Source: Desulfovibrio sp.
GTDB taxonomy: Bacteria > Desulfobacterota > Desulfovibrionia > Desulfovibrionales > Desulfovibrionaceae
Reading direction: 5' to 3'
DNA length: 64,000 nt
NCBI GenBank assembly: GCA_022839785.1
Contig: JALHJW010000008.1
Location: 124,001-188,000, forward strand
Under the pieces are notes generated by a model. The model was not told the origin of the DNA and ran no database searches. It worked only from the letters and a program-made list of their open reading frames with translations. Positions 9,644-17,789 of the stretch are shown here, piece by piece (positions within the stretch are counted from its first letter, which is position 1; each line of letters begins with the position of its first letter). The position numbers were made by a program, and so were the translations under genes.

Positions 9644-9660
9644 TTGGCACGGGCCTTGCC
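9644..9660 (+). promoter_or_regulatory. RpoN (sigma-54) promoter for nifH
   Basis: TTGGCACGGGCCTTGCC matches the -24/-12 consensus perfectly (GG at 9646-9647, GC at 9658-9659, ten bases between). The start site should be near 9671, about 83 nt before the nifH ATG. RpoN promoters need an enhancer-binding activator, usually NifA, which is not in this window. Confidence 0.88.
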
Positions 9661-9753
9661 CTATGCCCCGTCACGCACCGCGGAACGGCACTGTGGCAAG
9701 GCTCGCGGCGCACAACCTTTTCGCGGCAAGCGAAGCACTCAGGAGGAACAATC

Positions 9754-10578
9754 ATGCGTAAGGTGGCCATTTACGGAAAGGGCGGCATCGGCAAGTCCAC
9801 AACGACCCAGAACACGGTGGCCGGTCTGGCCGAGATGGGGAAGAACGTCATGGTCGTGGGCTGCGACCCCAAGGCCGACTCCACCCGCCTGCTGCTGGGC
9901 GGCCTGTCCCAGGCCACGGTGCTCGACACCCTGCGTGAGGAGGGTGAGGACGTGGAACTCGACGACGTCTGCCTGAAGGGTTACGCGGGCACCACCTGCG
10001 TGGAGTCCGGCGGCCCCGAGCCGGGCGTTGGCTGCGCCGGTCGCGGCATCATCACCTCCATCAACCTTCTTGAGCAACTCGGCGCCTACAAGCAGGAGAA
10101 GGAGTTGGACTACGTCTTTTACGACGTGCTCGGCGACGTGGTCTGCGGCGGTTTCGCCATGCCCATCCGCGAGGGCAAGGCCCAGGAGATCTACATCGTG
10201 GTCTCGGGCGAGATGATGGCCATGTACGCGGCCAACAACATCTGCAAGGGCATCGTGAAGTACGCGGACGCGGGCGGCGTGCGCCTGGGCGGCCTGATCT
10301 GCAACTCCCGCAACGTGGACAACGAGCGGCAGATGATCGAGGAGCTGGCCAAGCGTCTGGGCACCCAGATGATCCACTTCGTGCCCCGCGAGAATCAGGT
10401 GCAGCGCGCCGAGATCAACCGCAAGACGGTCATCGACTTCTCGCCCGAGCACGCGCAGGCCGACGAATACCGCGCCCTGGCCAAGAAGGTCGACCAGAAC
10501 GAGATGTTCGTCATTCCCAAGCCCCTGGCCATCGAAGAGCTGGAGAAGCTGCTCATCGAGTACGGTATCGCCAACTAG
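9754..10578 (+). CDS. nifH: nitrogenase iron protein (dinitrogenase reductase)
   Basis: 274 aa. Homodimeric ATP-driven electron donor to NifDK. P-loop GKGGIGKS at residues 8-15; [4Fe-4S] ligands Cys94 (GCAGRG) and Cys131 (VCGGF); Arg97 is the residue ADP-ribosylated in some species. The ATG at 9754 follows AGGAGG; the in-frame upstream extension to 9550 crosses the promoter and is not coding. First gene of nifH-I1-I2-D-K. Confidence 0.99.
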   Translation: MRKVAIYGKGGIGKSTTTQNTVAGLAEMGKNVMVVGCDPKADSTRLLLGGLSQATVLDTLREEGEDVELDDVCLKGYAGTTCVESGGPEPGVGCAGRGIITSINLLEQLGAYKQEKELDYVFYDVLGDVVCGGFAMPIREGKAQEIYIVVSGEMMAMYAANNICKGIVKYADAGGVRLGGLICNSRNVDNERQMIEELAKRLGTQMIHFVPRENQVQRAEINRKTVIDFSPEHAQADEYRALAKKVDQNEMFVIPKPLAIEELEKLLIEYGIAN

Positions 10579-10645
10579 CGGCCTCTGGACTCCACTGAAG
10601 TCCAACGGCGAACAACGACACGACAACGAAACGGAGAAACATCCC

Positions 10646-10996
10646 ATGCTGACGATGATCCGCGCCATCGTGCGCCCCGAGAAAGTCGACAACGTTCTGG
10701 CCGCCCTCATGGACGCGGGCTTCCCCGCGGTCACCAAGTACGCCGTGGCGGGCCGCGGCAAGCAGCGCGGCATCAAGATCGGCGAGGTGACCTACGACGA
10801 GATTCCGAAGGTTATGCTCATGGTCGTGGTGGACGGCAAGGACAAGGACTTCGTGGTCAAGACCGTCATGTCCACGGCCCGTTCCGGCGACAAGGGAGCC
10901 TTCGGCGACGGCAAGATTTTCATCTCCGAGGTCGAGGAAATGTACACCGTGTCCTCGGGCATCAAGGAAACCGCCACGGGAACCGCGGAGGTCTAG
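10646..10996 (+). CDS. nifI1: PII-like nitrogenase regulator NifI1
   Basis: 116 aa. PII/GlnB fold (MLTMIRAIVRPEKVDNVLAALMDAG; C-terminal GDGKIFISEVEE). It lies between nifH and nifD, the position diagnostic of NifI1, which together with NifI2 switches nitrogenase off in response to ammonium and 2-oxoglutarate in methanogens. Inactivation by binding NifDK is known from that family; here it is inferred. Confidence 0.95.
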   Translation: MLTMIRAIVRPEKVDNVLAALMDAGFPAVTKYAVAGRGKQRGIKIGEVTYDEIPKVMLMVVVDGKDKDFVVKTVMSTARSGDKGAFGDGKIFISEVEEMYTVSSGIKETATGTAEV

Positions 10997-11000
10997 GGTC

Positions 11001-11375
11001 ATGAAGGAAGTCGTCGCGGTCATCCGCATGAACATGATGAACAGGACCAAGCAGGCCCTGACCGACGCGGGCGTGGACGCCTTCTTCGGTCAGGAGGCCC
11101 AGGGCCGGGGCAAGGGGCTCATCAACTCCGCCCTGCTGGCCGGAGCCAAGGAGGGCTACGAGGAGGCCGCCGAACTGCTCGGCGAAAAGGGCCGCCTCTA
11201 CGCCAAGCGCATCGTCACCGTGGTCGTTCCCGACGACGACGTCGAGGACGTGGTCAAGGCCATCATCGCCGCCAACAAGACCGGCAAGCCCGGCGACGGC
11301 AAGATCTTCGTCCTGCCCGTGGGCGACTCCGTGCGCGTGCGCACCGGCGAGAAGGGCGAGAAGGCCATCCAGTAG
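11001..11375 (+). CDS. nifI2: PII-like nitrogenase regulator NifI2
   Basis: 124 aa. PII-type fold with MKEVVAVIRMNMMNRTKQALTDAG at the start and GDGKIFVLPVGDSVRVRTGE near the end. The T-loop region (FGQEAQGRGKGLINSALLAG) is longer than in NifI1, as usual for NifI2. It begins 4 bp after nifI1, so the two are surely co-translated and form the switch-off complex. Confidence 0.95.
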   Translation: MKEVVAVIRMNMMNRTKQALTDAGVDAFFGQEAQGRGKGLINSALLAGAKEGYEEAAELLGEKGRLYAKRIVTVVVPDDDVEDVVKAIIAANKTGKPGDGKIFVLPVGDSVRVRTGEKGEKAIQ

Positions 11376-11411
11376 AGGCGAGGCCCCTTTCACGGCATCT
11401 GAAAGACTCGC

Positions 11412-11433
11412 GGGCCGCGCCATCCGGCGGCCC
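11412..11433 (+). other. stem-loop between nifI2 and nifD
   Basis: GGGCCGC and GCGGCCC form a perfect 7-bp stem with an 8-base loop, with no T-run after it. It could be an RNA processing or stabilising element that sets the nifDK:nifHI ratio; it is not a terminator in form. Confidence 0.4.
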
Positions 11434-11452
11434 CAAGAATATGAGGGAACCC

Positions 11453-13108
11453 ATGTCCACCAAGACCAAGAAGCGCAAGGAGCTTACGCCCGACGAGGTC
11501 AGGCAGGAGCTCATCAAGAAGTACCCGCCCAAGGTCGCGCGCAAGCGGGCCAAGCAGATTCAGGTGAACACCGGCGAGGAGGCGAGCACGCCCGAAATTC
11601 TCTCCAACGTGCGCACCATTCCCGGCATCATCACCATGCGCGGCTGCTCCTACGCGGGCTGCAAGGGCGTGGTGCTCGGCCCCACCCGCGACATCGTGAA
11701 CATCACCCACGGCCCCATCGGCTGCGGCTTCTACTCCTGGCTCACGCGCCGCAACCAGACCCAGCCGCCCACCGAGGAGCACGAGAACTTCCTGCCGTAC
11801 TGCTTCTCCACCGACATGAACGAGAACGACATCGTCTTTGGCGGCATGAATAAGCTCAGGCAGGCGATCCGTGAGGCCTACGACCTCTTCAAGCCCCGCG
11901 CCATCGCCGTCTTCTCCACCTGTCCCGTGGGACTCATCGGCGACGACGTGCACGCCGTGGCCCGCGAGATGAAGGAGACCCTGAACAAGGAAGACCCCAA
12001 CCATTTCGTCAACGTCTTCGCGTTCTCCTGCGAAGGCTACAAGGGCGTCTCCCAGTCCGCGGGCCACCACATCGCCAACAACCAGATCTTCACCCACGTC
12101 ATCGGCCACAACGACGAGCCCAAGGAAGGCAAGTACAAGATCAACGTGCTCGGCGAGTACAACATCGGCGGCGACGCGTTCGTCATCGAGGACCTTTTCG
12201 AGCGCTGCGGCCTCACCTTGGTCTCCACCTTCTCGGGCAACTCCTCGATCTACGACTTCGAGCGCGCCCACACCGCGGACCTGAACACCATCATGTGCCA
12301 CCGCTCCATCAACTACGTGGCCGAGATGATGGAGAAGAAGTTCGGCATCCCGTGGTTCAAGGTGAACTTCATCGGCGCCGTGGAGACGGCCAAGTCCCTG
12401 CGCAAGATCGCGCAGTACTTCGGCGACAAGGAACTCATCGAGCGCGTGGAGAAGGTCATCGCCGAGGAGATGCCCGCTGTCGAGGCGGCCCTGGCCGAGA
12501 TCAAGCCCCGCACGGCCGGCAAGACCGCCATGCTCTTCGTGGGCGGCTCGCGCGCCCACCACTACCAGGACCTCTTCAAGGAAATGGGCATGAAGACCCT
12601 GGCCGCGGGCTACGAGTTCGCCCACCGCGACGACTACGAAGGCCGCCGCGTCATCCCGTCCATTCAGGTGGACGCCGACTCCCGCAACATCGAGGAGCTT
12701 GATGTCCACAAGGACGACGCGCGCTACAAGGAGTCCTATGAGGCCCGCAAGAAGGCCTTGGAGGCCGAGGGCTGCGAGTTCTCCGACTACAAGGGCATGA
12801 TGCCCGAGATGGAGAAGGACACCCTGTCCATCGACGACCTCAACCAGTTCGAGGCCGACAAGCTCATCGAACTGTACAAGCCCGACATCTTCTGCGCGGG
12901 CATCAAGGAAAAGTTCAGCATCCAGAAGTGCGGCGTCCCCATGAAGCAGCTGCACTCCTACGACTCGGGCGGCCCCTACGCGGGCTTCAAGGGCGCGATC
13001 AACTTCTACAAGGAGATCGACCGCCTGGTGAACTCAAAGGTCTGGAGTTTCGTGAAGGCCCCCTGGAGCACGAATCCCGAACTGCAGGCCACCTACAACT
13101 GGGAATAG
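11453..13108 (+). CDS. nifD: nitrogenase molybdenum-iron protein alpha chain
   Basis: 551 aa. With NifK it forms the N2-reducing component. P-cluster ligands Cys65 or Cys70 (GCSYAGCKG), Cys91 (GPIGCGFYSW) and Cys157 (STCPVG) are present; FeMo-cofactor ligands are Cys282 (IMCHRS) and His501 (LHSYDSGG). About residues 391-465 hold an extra charged segment (HRDDYEGRR...) absent from the Azotobacter-type protein, as in anaerobe (group II/III) NifD. The ATG at 11453 has GAGGGA at the right distance; the in-frame ATG four codons earlier does not. Confidence 0.98.
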   Translation: MSTKTKKRKELTPDEVRQELIKKYPPKVARKRAKQIQVNTGEEASTPEILSNVRTIPGIITMRGCSYAGCKGVVLGPTRDIVNITHGPIGCGFYSWLTRRNQTQPPTEEHENFLPYCFSTDMNENDIVFGGMNKLRQAIREAYDLFKPRAIAVFSTCPVGLIGDDVHAVAREMKETLNKEDPNHFVNVFAFSCEGYKGVSQSAGHHIANNQIFTHVIGHNDEPKEGKYKINVLGEYNIGGDAFVIEDLFERCGLTLVSTFSGNSSIYDFERAHTADLNTIMCHRSINYVAEMMEKKFGIPWFKVNFIGAVETAKSLRKIAQYFGDKELIERVEKVIAEEMPAVEAALAEIKPRTAGKTAMLFVGGSRAHHYQDLFKEMGMKTLAAGYEFAHRDDYEGRRVIPSIQVDADSRNIEELDVHKDDARYKESYEARKKALEAEGCEFSDYKGMMPEMEKDTLSIDDLNQFEADKLIELYKPDIFCAGIKEKFSIQKCGVPMKQLHSYDSGGPYAGFKGAINFYKEIDRLVNSKVWSFVKAPWSTNPELQATYNWE

Positions 13109-13120
13109 GGGAGAGCGACC

Positions 13121-14506
13121 ATGACCCTGCTTCGGCACACTCCCAAGGACATCACGGAGCGCAGCGCGCTCACCATCAATCCGGCCAAGACCTGCCAGCC
13201 CATCGGCGCCATGTACGCGGCGCTCGGCGTGCGCGGCTGTCTGCCCCACTCCCACGGCTCGCAGGGCTGCTGCGCCTACCACCGCAGTACGCTGACGCGC
13301 CACTACAAGGACCCCATCAGCGCGGGCACCTCCTCCTTCACCGAGGGCGCCTCGGTGTTCGGCGGTCAGGCCAACCTGCTGCAGGCCATCCAGAACATCT
13401 TCACCATCTATGAGCCCGACGTCATCGCCGTGCACACCACCTGCCTCTCCGAGACCATCGGCGACGACCTGAACCAGATCGCGGACAAGGCGCAGCAGGA
13501 AGGCAAGGTGCCGGAGGGCAAGTACGTCATCCACGCCTCCACGCCGTCCTACGTCGGCTCGCACGTCACCGGCTTCTCCAACATGTGCACCGGCATCGCC
13601 AAGGGCTTCGGCCGGAAGGACACGCCCAAGACCGGCAAGATCAACATCCTGCCCGGCTGGGTGGAGCCCTCGGACATGGAGGAGATCAAGCGCCTGACCT
13701 CCATGATGGACCTGAAGTACATCCTCTTCCCCGACACCTCGGGCGTGGTCAACGCGCCGCTCCTGGGCGAGTACCACATGTTCCCGGACGCCGGAGCGAA
13801 GATCGAGGACCTCAAGGAGATCGGCGGCTCCAAAGGCACCGTCGCGCTGGGCGAAACCGCCTCCGGCCCCACGGCCCGCTACATGGACACGGAGTTCAAG
13901 GTGCCCTGCACCGTGCTGCCCCTGCCCATCGGTCTGCGCGCCACCGACCGCTTCATCGACACCCTGCGCAAGGTGGGCGGCCGCAACGTGCCCGCCGTCA
14001 TCGACAACGAGCGCGGCCTGGTCGTGGATTTCATGTCCGACATGCACCAGTACTTCCACGGCAAGAAGGTGGCGCTGTGGGGCGATCCAGACCAGCTCGT
14101 CTCCCTCGTGGAGTTCCTGCGCGACCTGGACATGCTGCCTGTGCACATCGTCACCGGCACGCCGGGAAAGACGTTCGAGAAGCGCATCGCCGCGATCATG
14201 GAAGAAACCAAAATGCCCGTGCCCTACAAGCTCAAGGTCGGCGGCGACATGTTCCTGATGCACCAGTGGATCAAGAACGAGCCCGTGGACCTGCTCATCG
14301 GCAACACCTACGGCAAGTACATCGCCCGCGACGAGAACATCCCCTTCGTGCGGCACGGCTTCCCCATCCTCGACCGCCAGGGCCACCAGTACTTCCCCAC
14401 CGTGGGATACAAGGGCGCCCTCAGGCTGATGGAGATGATCCTGAACGTGTTCCTCGACAAGGCTGATCGCGAAAGCCCCGAAGCCAAGCTGGAACTGGTC
14501 TACTAG
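13121..14506 (+). CDS. nifK: nitrogenase molybdenum-iron protein beta chain
   Basis: 461 aa. P-cluster ligands Cys25 (KTCQPIGA), Cys50 (SQGCCAY) and Cys108 (TTCLSETIGDD). It lacks the ~50-residue N-terminal extension of proteobacterial NifK, as expected for the nifI-containing type. It begins 12 bp after nifD behind GGGGAGAG. Confidence 0.98.
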   Translation: MTLLRHTPKDITERSALTINPAKTCQPIGAMYAALGVRGCLPHSHGSQGCCAYHRSTLTRHYKDPISAGTSSFTEGASVFGGQANLLQAIQNIFTIYEPDVIAVHTTCLSETIGDDLNQIADKAQQEGKVPEGKYVIHASTPSYVGSHVTGFSNMCTGIAKGFGRKDTPKTGKINILPGWVEPSDMEEIKRLTSMMDLKYILFPDTSGVVNAPLLGEYHMFPDAGAKIEDLKEIGGSKGTVALGETASGPTARYMDTEFKVPCTVLPLPIGLRATDRFIDTLRKVGGRNVPAVIDNERGLVVDFMSDMHQYFHGKKVALWGDPDQLVSLVEFLRDLDMLPVHIVTGTPGKTFEKRIAAIMEETKMPVPYKLKVGGDMFLMHQWIKNEPVDLLIGNTYGKYIARDENIPFVRHGFPILDRQGHQYFPTVGYKGALRLMEMILNVFLDKADRESPEAKLELVY

Positions 14507-14527
14507 CCGCTCCCGACGACACGCCCC

Positions 14528-14555
14528 GGCCGGGGGGCTCCCCCGCCCCCCGGCC
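14528..14555 (+). other. strong G+C stem-loop after nifK
   Basis: Arms GGCCGGGGGGC and GCCCCCCGGCC pair perfectly over 11 bp around a 6-base loop. There is no T-run, so complete termination is unlikely; it may protect the nifHDK message from 3' decay or lower expression of the next gene. Confidence 0.6.
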
Positions 14556-14581
14556 CAATGTTCAACCCGTACGGAGTCGCC

Positions 14582-15712
14582 ATGGCCTCCCATGTCCCCG
14601 CCGGCGTCTGCGCTCCCGCCCGGCCCATGCGTCTCGCCGCCGCGCCCCGGCACGTGGCCATGTGCCGCTACAGCAGCCTGGTCGATCCGGACCGCGAGGC
14701 CCTCTCCCCGGCCCAGTGCATGGCCGCGCTGGAAAAGGCCCTGGCGGACGGCGCGGCGCTCTCCGGGATCGTGATCGCCGGGCCCGGCGACCCCCTGGCC
14801 GAGACCGGGCGCACCCTGGACCTACTCTTCGCGGTGCGCGCCCTGGCCCCGGACCTGCCCGTGCGCCTGGTCACGGCGGGCCTGGGCCTGCCCTCGGCCC
14901 TGGACGCCCTGCGCGAGGCGGGCGTGGACGGCGTGACCCTGCAGGTCAACGCCGTCAGCCCGGAGATGGCCGCGGCGCTCTACGCCTGGGTAAGGCCCGG
15001 CGTGCGCACGCTGCGCGCGGCCGAGGGGGCCGCGGCGCTGCTCGCTGGACAGGCCGAGGCCATGCAGGTCCTGCGCGACGCCGGGCTGCCCGCGGAGGTG
15101 GAGTTCCTGCTCGTGCCCGGCGTGAACGGCGCGCATCTGCACGACGTGGCCTCGTGGGCCGCGGCGCGCGGCGCGGTCCGGTTCTCCGTCCTGCCCGCGC
15201 GGTCGAGCGCGGTGCCCCATACGGCAGCGCCGCACGAACCGGACGACGCCGCCATGGCCGCGGCCGTGACCCTGGCCGGGGGGGTGCTCCCGGCCGTGGA
15301 TGGCCGCCCCTGCGCCGCGCACGGCGAGGAGTCGGACGAGGCCCTGGACGAATCCGGCCTTTACGACGCGGCGAAACCTTACGTGGCCGTGGCCACGTCC
15401 GACGGCGTGAACGTGGACGTGCATCTGGGCAAGGCCGAGAAGCTGCTGCTCTACGACGTCCGGCAGGGCGAGGTGGCCCTGGCCGGGTCCCGCGCCTGCC
15501 CGCCCAAGGGCGGCGGCGAGGGGCGTTGGGAGGCCCTGGCGGACGTCCTGGCCGACTGCCGCGCCCTCATCGCGGCCAGCGCCGGGGAGAGCCCGCGGCA
15601 GGCCCTGCTGGCGCGCGGCCTGCCCGTGGTCACCGGCTCCACCACCGTGGAGGAGGCCGCGTCCCGCATCTTCGGCGTGGCCGCCAACATGGGCATCGTC
15701 CGAGGGCGCTGA
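14582..15712 (+). CDS. NifB-like protein with degenerate radical-SAM motif fused to a NifX-type cofactor-binding domain
   Basis: 376 aa. The first ~260 residues align by eye with NifB (VIAGPGDPLAETGRTLDLL against NifB GIAGPGDPFANAEATLETM; GLGLPSALDALREAGV; VTLQVNAVSPEM), but the cluster motif CxxxCxxC is replaced by His24-xxx-Cys28-xx-Ser31, so it cannot bind a normal radical-SAM [4Fe-4S] cluster. The last ~105 residues (KPYVAVATSDGVNVDVHLGKAEKL) are a NifX/NafY-type domain. Probably a non-catalytic carrier or chaperone of NifB-co or FeMo-co. The ATG at 14582 has GGAG seven bases upstream; an earlier in-frame ATG lacks one. Co-transcribed with nifK. Confidence 0.85.
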   Translation: MASHVPAGVCAPARPMRLAAAPRHVAMCRYSSLVDPDREALSPAQCMAALEKALADGAALSGIVIAGPGDPLAETGRTLDLLFAVRALAPDLPVRLVTAGLGLPSALDALREAGVDGVTLQVNAVSPEMAAALYAWVRPGVRTLRAAEGAAALLAGQAEAMQVLRDAGLPAEVEFLLVPGVNGAHLHDVASWAAARGAVRFSVLPARSSAVPHTAAPHEPDDAAMAAAVTLAGGVLPAVDGRPCAAHGEESDEALDESGLYDAAKPYVAVATSDGVNVDVHLGKAEKLLLYDVRQGEVALAGSRACPPKGGGEGRWEALADVLADCRALIAASAGESPRQALLARGLPVVTGSTTVEEAASRIFGVAANMGIVRGR

Positions 15713-15785
15713 CCACCCCCCACATTCTTTCCCGACAGGCAGGGGAACCCGAAAACCGAGCACCATCGACCGCAAGGAGTTTTGC

Positions 15786-16100
15786 ATGGCGACCAAACCC
15801 ACCTACCAGATCCTGGTCTGCGCGAGTTTCCGCGCCAAGGGCGAGCCCAAGGGCGTCTGCCACCAGAAGGGCAGCATCGGCCTCTCCCAGTACCTGGAGC
15901 AGGAAATCCTCGACCGCGGCCTGGACTGTCTGCTGACCACCACGAGCTGCATGAAGCAGTGCGAGCAGGGCCCGATCCTGGTCGTGCAGCCCAAGAACTG
16001 GTGGTACAAGGGCGTGGAGTCCGAGGAGGTCATCGACGATATCCTCGACGCCCTGGAAGAAGGCAAGCCCGCCGAGGACCACCTGCTTTTCCCGGCCTAG
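15786..16100 (+). CDS. [2Fe-2S] thioredoxin-like ferredoxin of the nif cluster
   Basis: 104 aa. Similar to the Clostridium pasteurianum [2Fe-2S] ferredoxin, which interacts with the MoFe protein. Cluster ligands fit Cys12, Cys25, Cys55 and Cys59, with the same C-x12-C and C-x3-C spacing. The extra, dispensable Cys of the clostridial protein (CTSC) is Phe-adjacent here (CASF) and absent. Preceded by AAGGAG; last gene before the terminator. Confidence 0.9.
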   Translation: MATKPTYQILVCASFRAKGEPKGVCHQKGSIGLSQYLEQEILDRGLDCLLTTTSCMKQCEQGPILVVQPKNWWYKGVESEEVIDDILDALEEGKPAEDHLLFPA

Positions 16101-16121
16101 ACCCCGCACTCCGCGCCAGAC

Positions 16122-16162
16122 GGCCCCGGCTCCACGCGCGTGGGGCCGGGGCCGCGCGTTTT
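16122..16162 (+). terminator. terminator of the nifH operon
   Basis: GGCCCCGGC-TCCACG...CGTGGG-GCCGGGGCC makes a 15-bp stem with a tiny loop (one G-T pair), followed after five bases by TTTT. It ends the nifH-to-ferredoxin unit. Confidence 0.8.
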
Positions 16163-16263
16163 CCGACCATCCGCGGAACGGCTACGAAATTGTCGGCCTT
16201 TTCCTTTCACTTTTGAAACATGCGGCGTCTCCGCGCGTCCCGGATGCAGCGATATGTCGTGGT

Positions 16264-16278
16264 ATATCAACATGATAT
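16264..16278. promoter_or_regulatory. palindrome ATATCA-N3-TGATAT upstream of nifE
   Basis: Perfect 6-bp arms in an A+T-rich patch, ending a few bases before the -24 element of the putative nifE promoter. It is a candidate operator; the regulator is unknown. Confidence 0.4.
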
Positions 16279-16282
16279 CGGA

Positions 16283-16299
16283 TTGGAACGGTCCTTGAA
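16283..16299 (+). promoter_or_regulatory. weak RpoN-like promoter for nifEN
   Basis: TTGGAACGGTCCTTGAA has the GG of the -24 box and correct spacing, but GA instead of GC at -12. It is located about 57 nt before the nifE start, where a nif promoter is expected. Confidence 0.5.
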
Positions 16300-16355
16300 A
16301 TCATCCGGTTCCACACGGGCCACAGGGCCTTTGCGCGACAACCAAGCGAGGCAGC

Positions 16356-17789
16356 ATGAAGCCGGCTATTTTCGAACAGCGCAGCAAGCAGATCGTGCAG
16401 AAGCGGGAGGGCGACGAGTTCTCCATCGCCTGCAACCGCGACTCCCTGGCCGGGGCCGTGTCGCAGCGGGCCTGCGTCTTTTGCGGCAGCCGCGTGGTCC
16501 TCTACCCCATCGCCGACGCCCTGCACCTGGTGCACGGCCCCATCGGCTGCGCGGCCTACACCTGGGACATCCGCGGCGCGCTCTCCTCCGGCCCGGAGCT
16601 GCACCGCCTCTCCTTCTCCACGGACCTGCGCGAGAAGGACGTCATCTTCGGCGGCGAGAAGAAACTCGAGGCCGCGCTCCTGGAGCTCATCGCCCAGCAC
16701 AAGCCCAACGCGGCCTTTGTCTATTCCACCTGCATCGTGGGCATCATCGGCGACGATGTGGGAGCCATCTGCAAGAAGGTTTCCGCCGCCACCGGCATCC
16801 CAGTCATCCCGGTGCAGTCCGAAGGCTTCAAGGGCAACAAGCGCGCGGGCTACGAGGCCGCCTGCCGGGCCATGATGCAGCTCGTGGGCACGGGCGACAC
16901 GTCCGGCATCTCGCCCCTGTCCATCAACATCCTGGGCGACTTCAACCTCGCTGGCGAGATCTGGATCATCAAGGAATATTACGAGCGCATGGGCATAGAG
17001 GTCGTGGCCACCATCACCGGCGACGGCCGGGTGGGCGATCTGGCCCGCTGCCACGGCGCGGCCCTGAACGTGGTGCAGTGCTCCGGCGCGACCATGGACC
17101 TCGCCAAGATGATGCAGGAAAAGTTCGGCGTGCCCGTGATCCGCGCCTCGTATTTCGGCATCGAGGACATGTCCAAGGCCCTGTACGACGTGGCGCGCCA
17201 CTTCCAGGACAAGGATCCCGGCATCATGGCCCGCACCGCCGCCCTGGTGAAGGAGGAGCTGTCCGTGCTCCTGCCCCGCCTCGCGGAACTCCGCAAGGAC
17301 CTGGAGGGCAAGAAGGCGGCTGTCTACGTGGGCGGCGCGTTCAAGGCCTTCTCCTTGGTCAAGTGCTTCCGCCACCTGGGCATGAAGGTCGTGGTCGTGG
17401 GCTCCCAGACCGGCACCGAGGAAGACTACAAGGAACTCGCCGCCATCACCGACGAGGGGACCATCATCGTGGACGACTCCAACCCCCTGGAGCTGGCCCG
17501 CTTCGTCAAGGATCTGGACGTGGACATCTTCGTGGGCGGCGTGAAGGAACGGCCCATCGCCTACAAGCTCGGCGTGGGCTTTTGCGACCACAATCACGAG
17601 CGCAAGGAAGCCCTGGAAGGCTTCGTGGGCATGATCAACTTCGCCGAGGAGGTCCACCGCACGGTCATGAGCCCGGTGTGGCGCTTCACCCCGCGCCGCC
17701 GCGGCTCGCTGCAGCCGGTTACCGCCCTGGACGCCGCGGCCTGCGCCTCCACGGTCTCTCCCGAACCCGCAAAGGAGGCCGCGTCGTGA
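16356..17789 (+). CDS. nifE: FeMo-cofactor scaffold protein NifE
   Basis: 477 aa. With NifN it forms the scaffold on which NifB-co matures to FeMo-co. NifD-like architecture: CVFCGSRVVLYPI near residues 40-52, HGPIGCAAYTWD with Cys65, STCIVGIIGDDV; a QCSGATMDLA segment lies where NifD has its cofactor Cys. The C-terminal ~30 residues are low-complexity Ala/Pro/Ser. Preceded by CGAGGCAGC. Confidence 0.96.
   Translation: MKPAIFEQRSKQIVQKREGDEFSIACNRDSLAGAVSQRACVFCGSRVVLYPIADALHLVHGPIGCAAYTWDIRGALSSGPELHRLSFSTDLREKDVIFGGEKKLEAALLELIAQHKPNAAFVYSTCIVGIIGDDVGAICKKVSAATGIPVIPVQSEGFKGNKRAGYEAACRAMMQLVGTGDTSGISPLSINILGDFNLAGEIWIIKEYYERMGIEVVATITGDGRVGDLARCHGAALNVVQCSGATMDLAKMMQEKFGVPVIRASYFGIEDMSKALYDVARHFQDKDPGIMARTAALVKEELSVLLPRLAELRKDLEGKKAAVYVGGAFKAFSLVKCFRHLGMKVVVVGSQTGTEEDYKELAAITDEGTIIVDDSNPLELARFVKDLDVDIFVGGVKERPIAYKLGVGFCDHNHERKEALEGFVGMINFAEEVHRTVMSPVWRFTPRRRGSLQPVTALDAAACASTVSPEPAKEAAS

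Noticed and set aside
9524..9660. Classical NifA box TGT-N10-ACA
   Set aside because: Only ACA-N10-TGT and TGT/ACA pairs with wrong spacing were found.
16220..17785. Long in-frame extension upstream of nifN
   Set aside because: It is a shifted reading of nifE with Gly/Arg-rich sequence; nifN begins at the GTG with AAAGGAGG.
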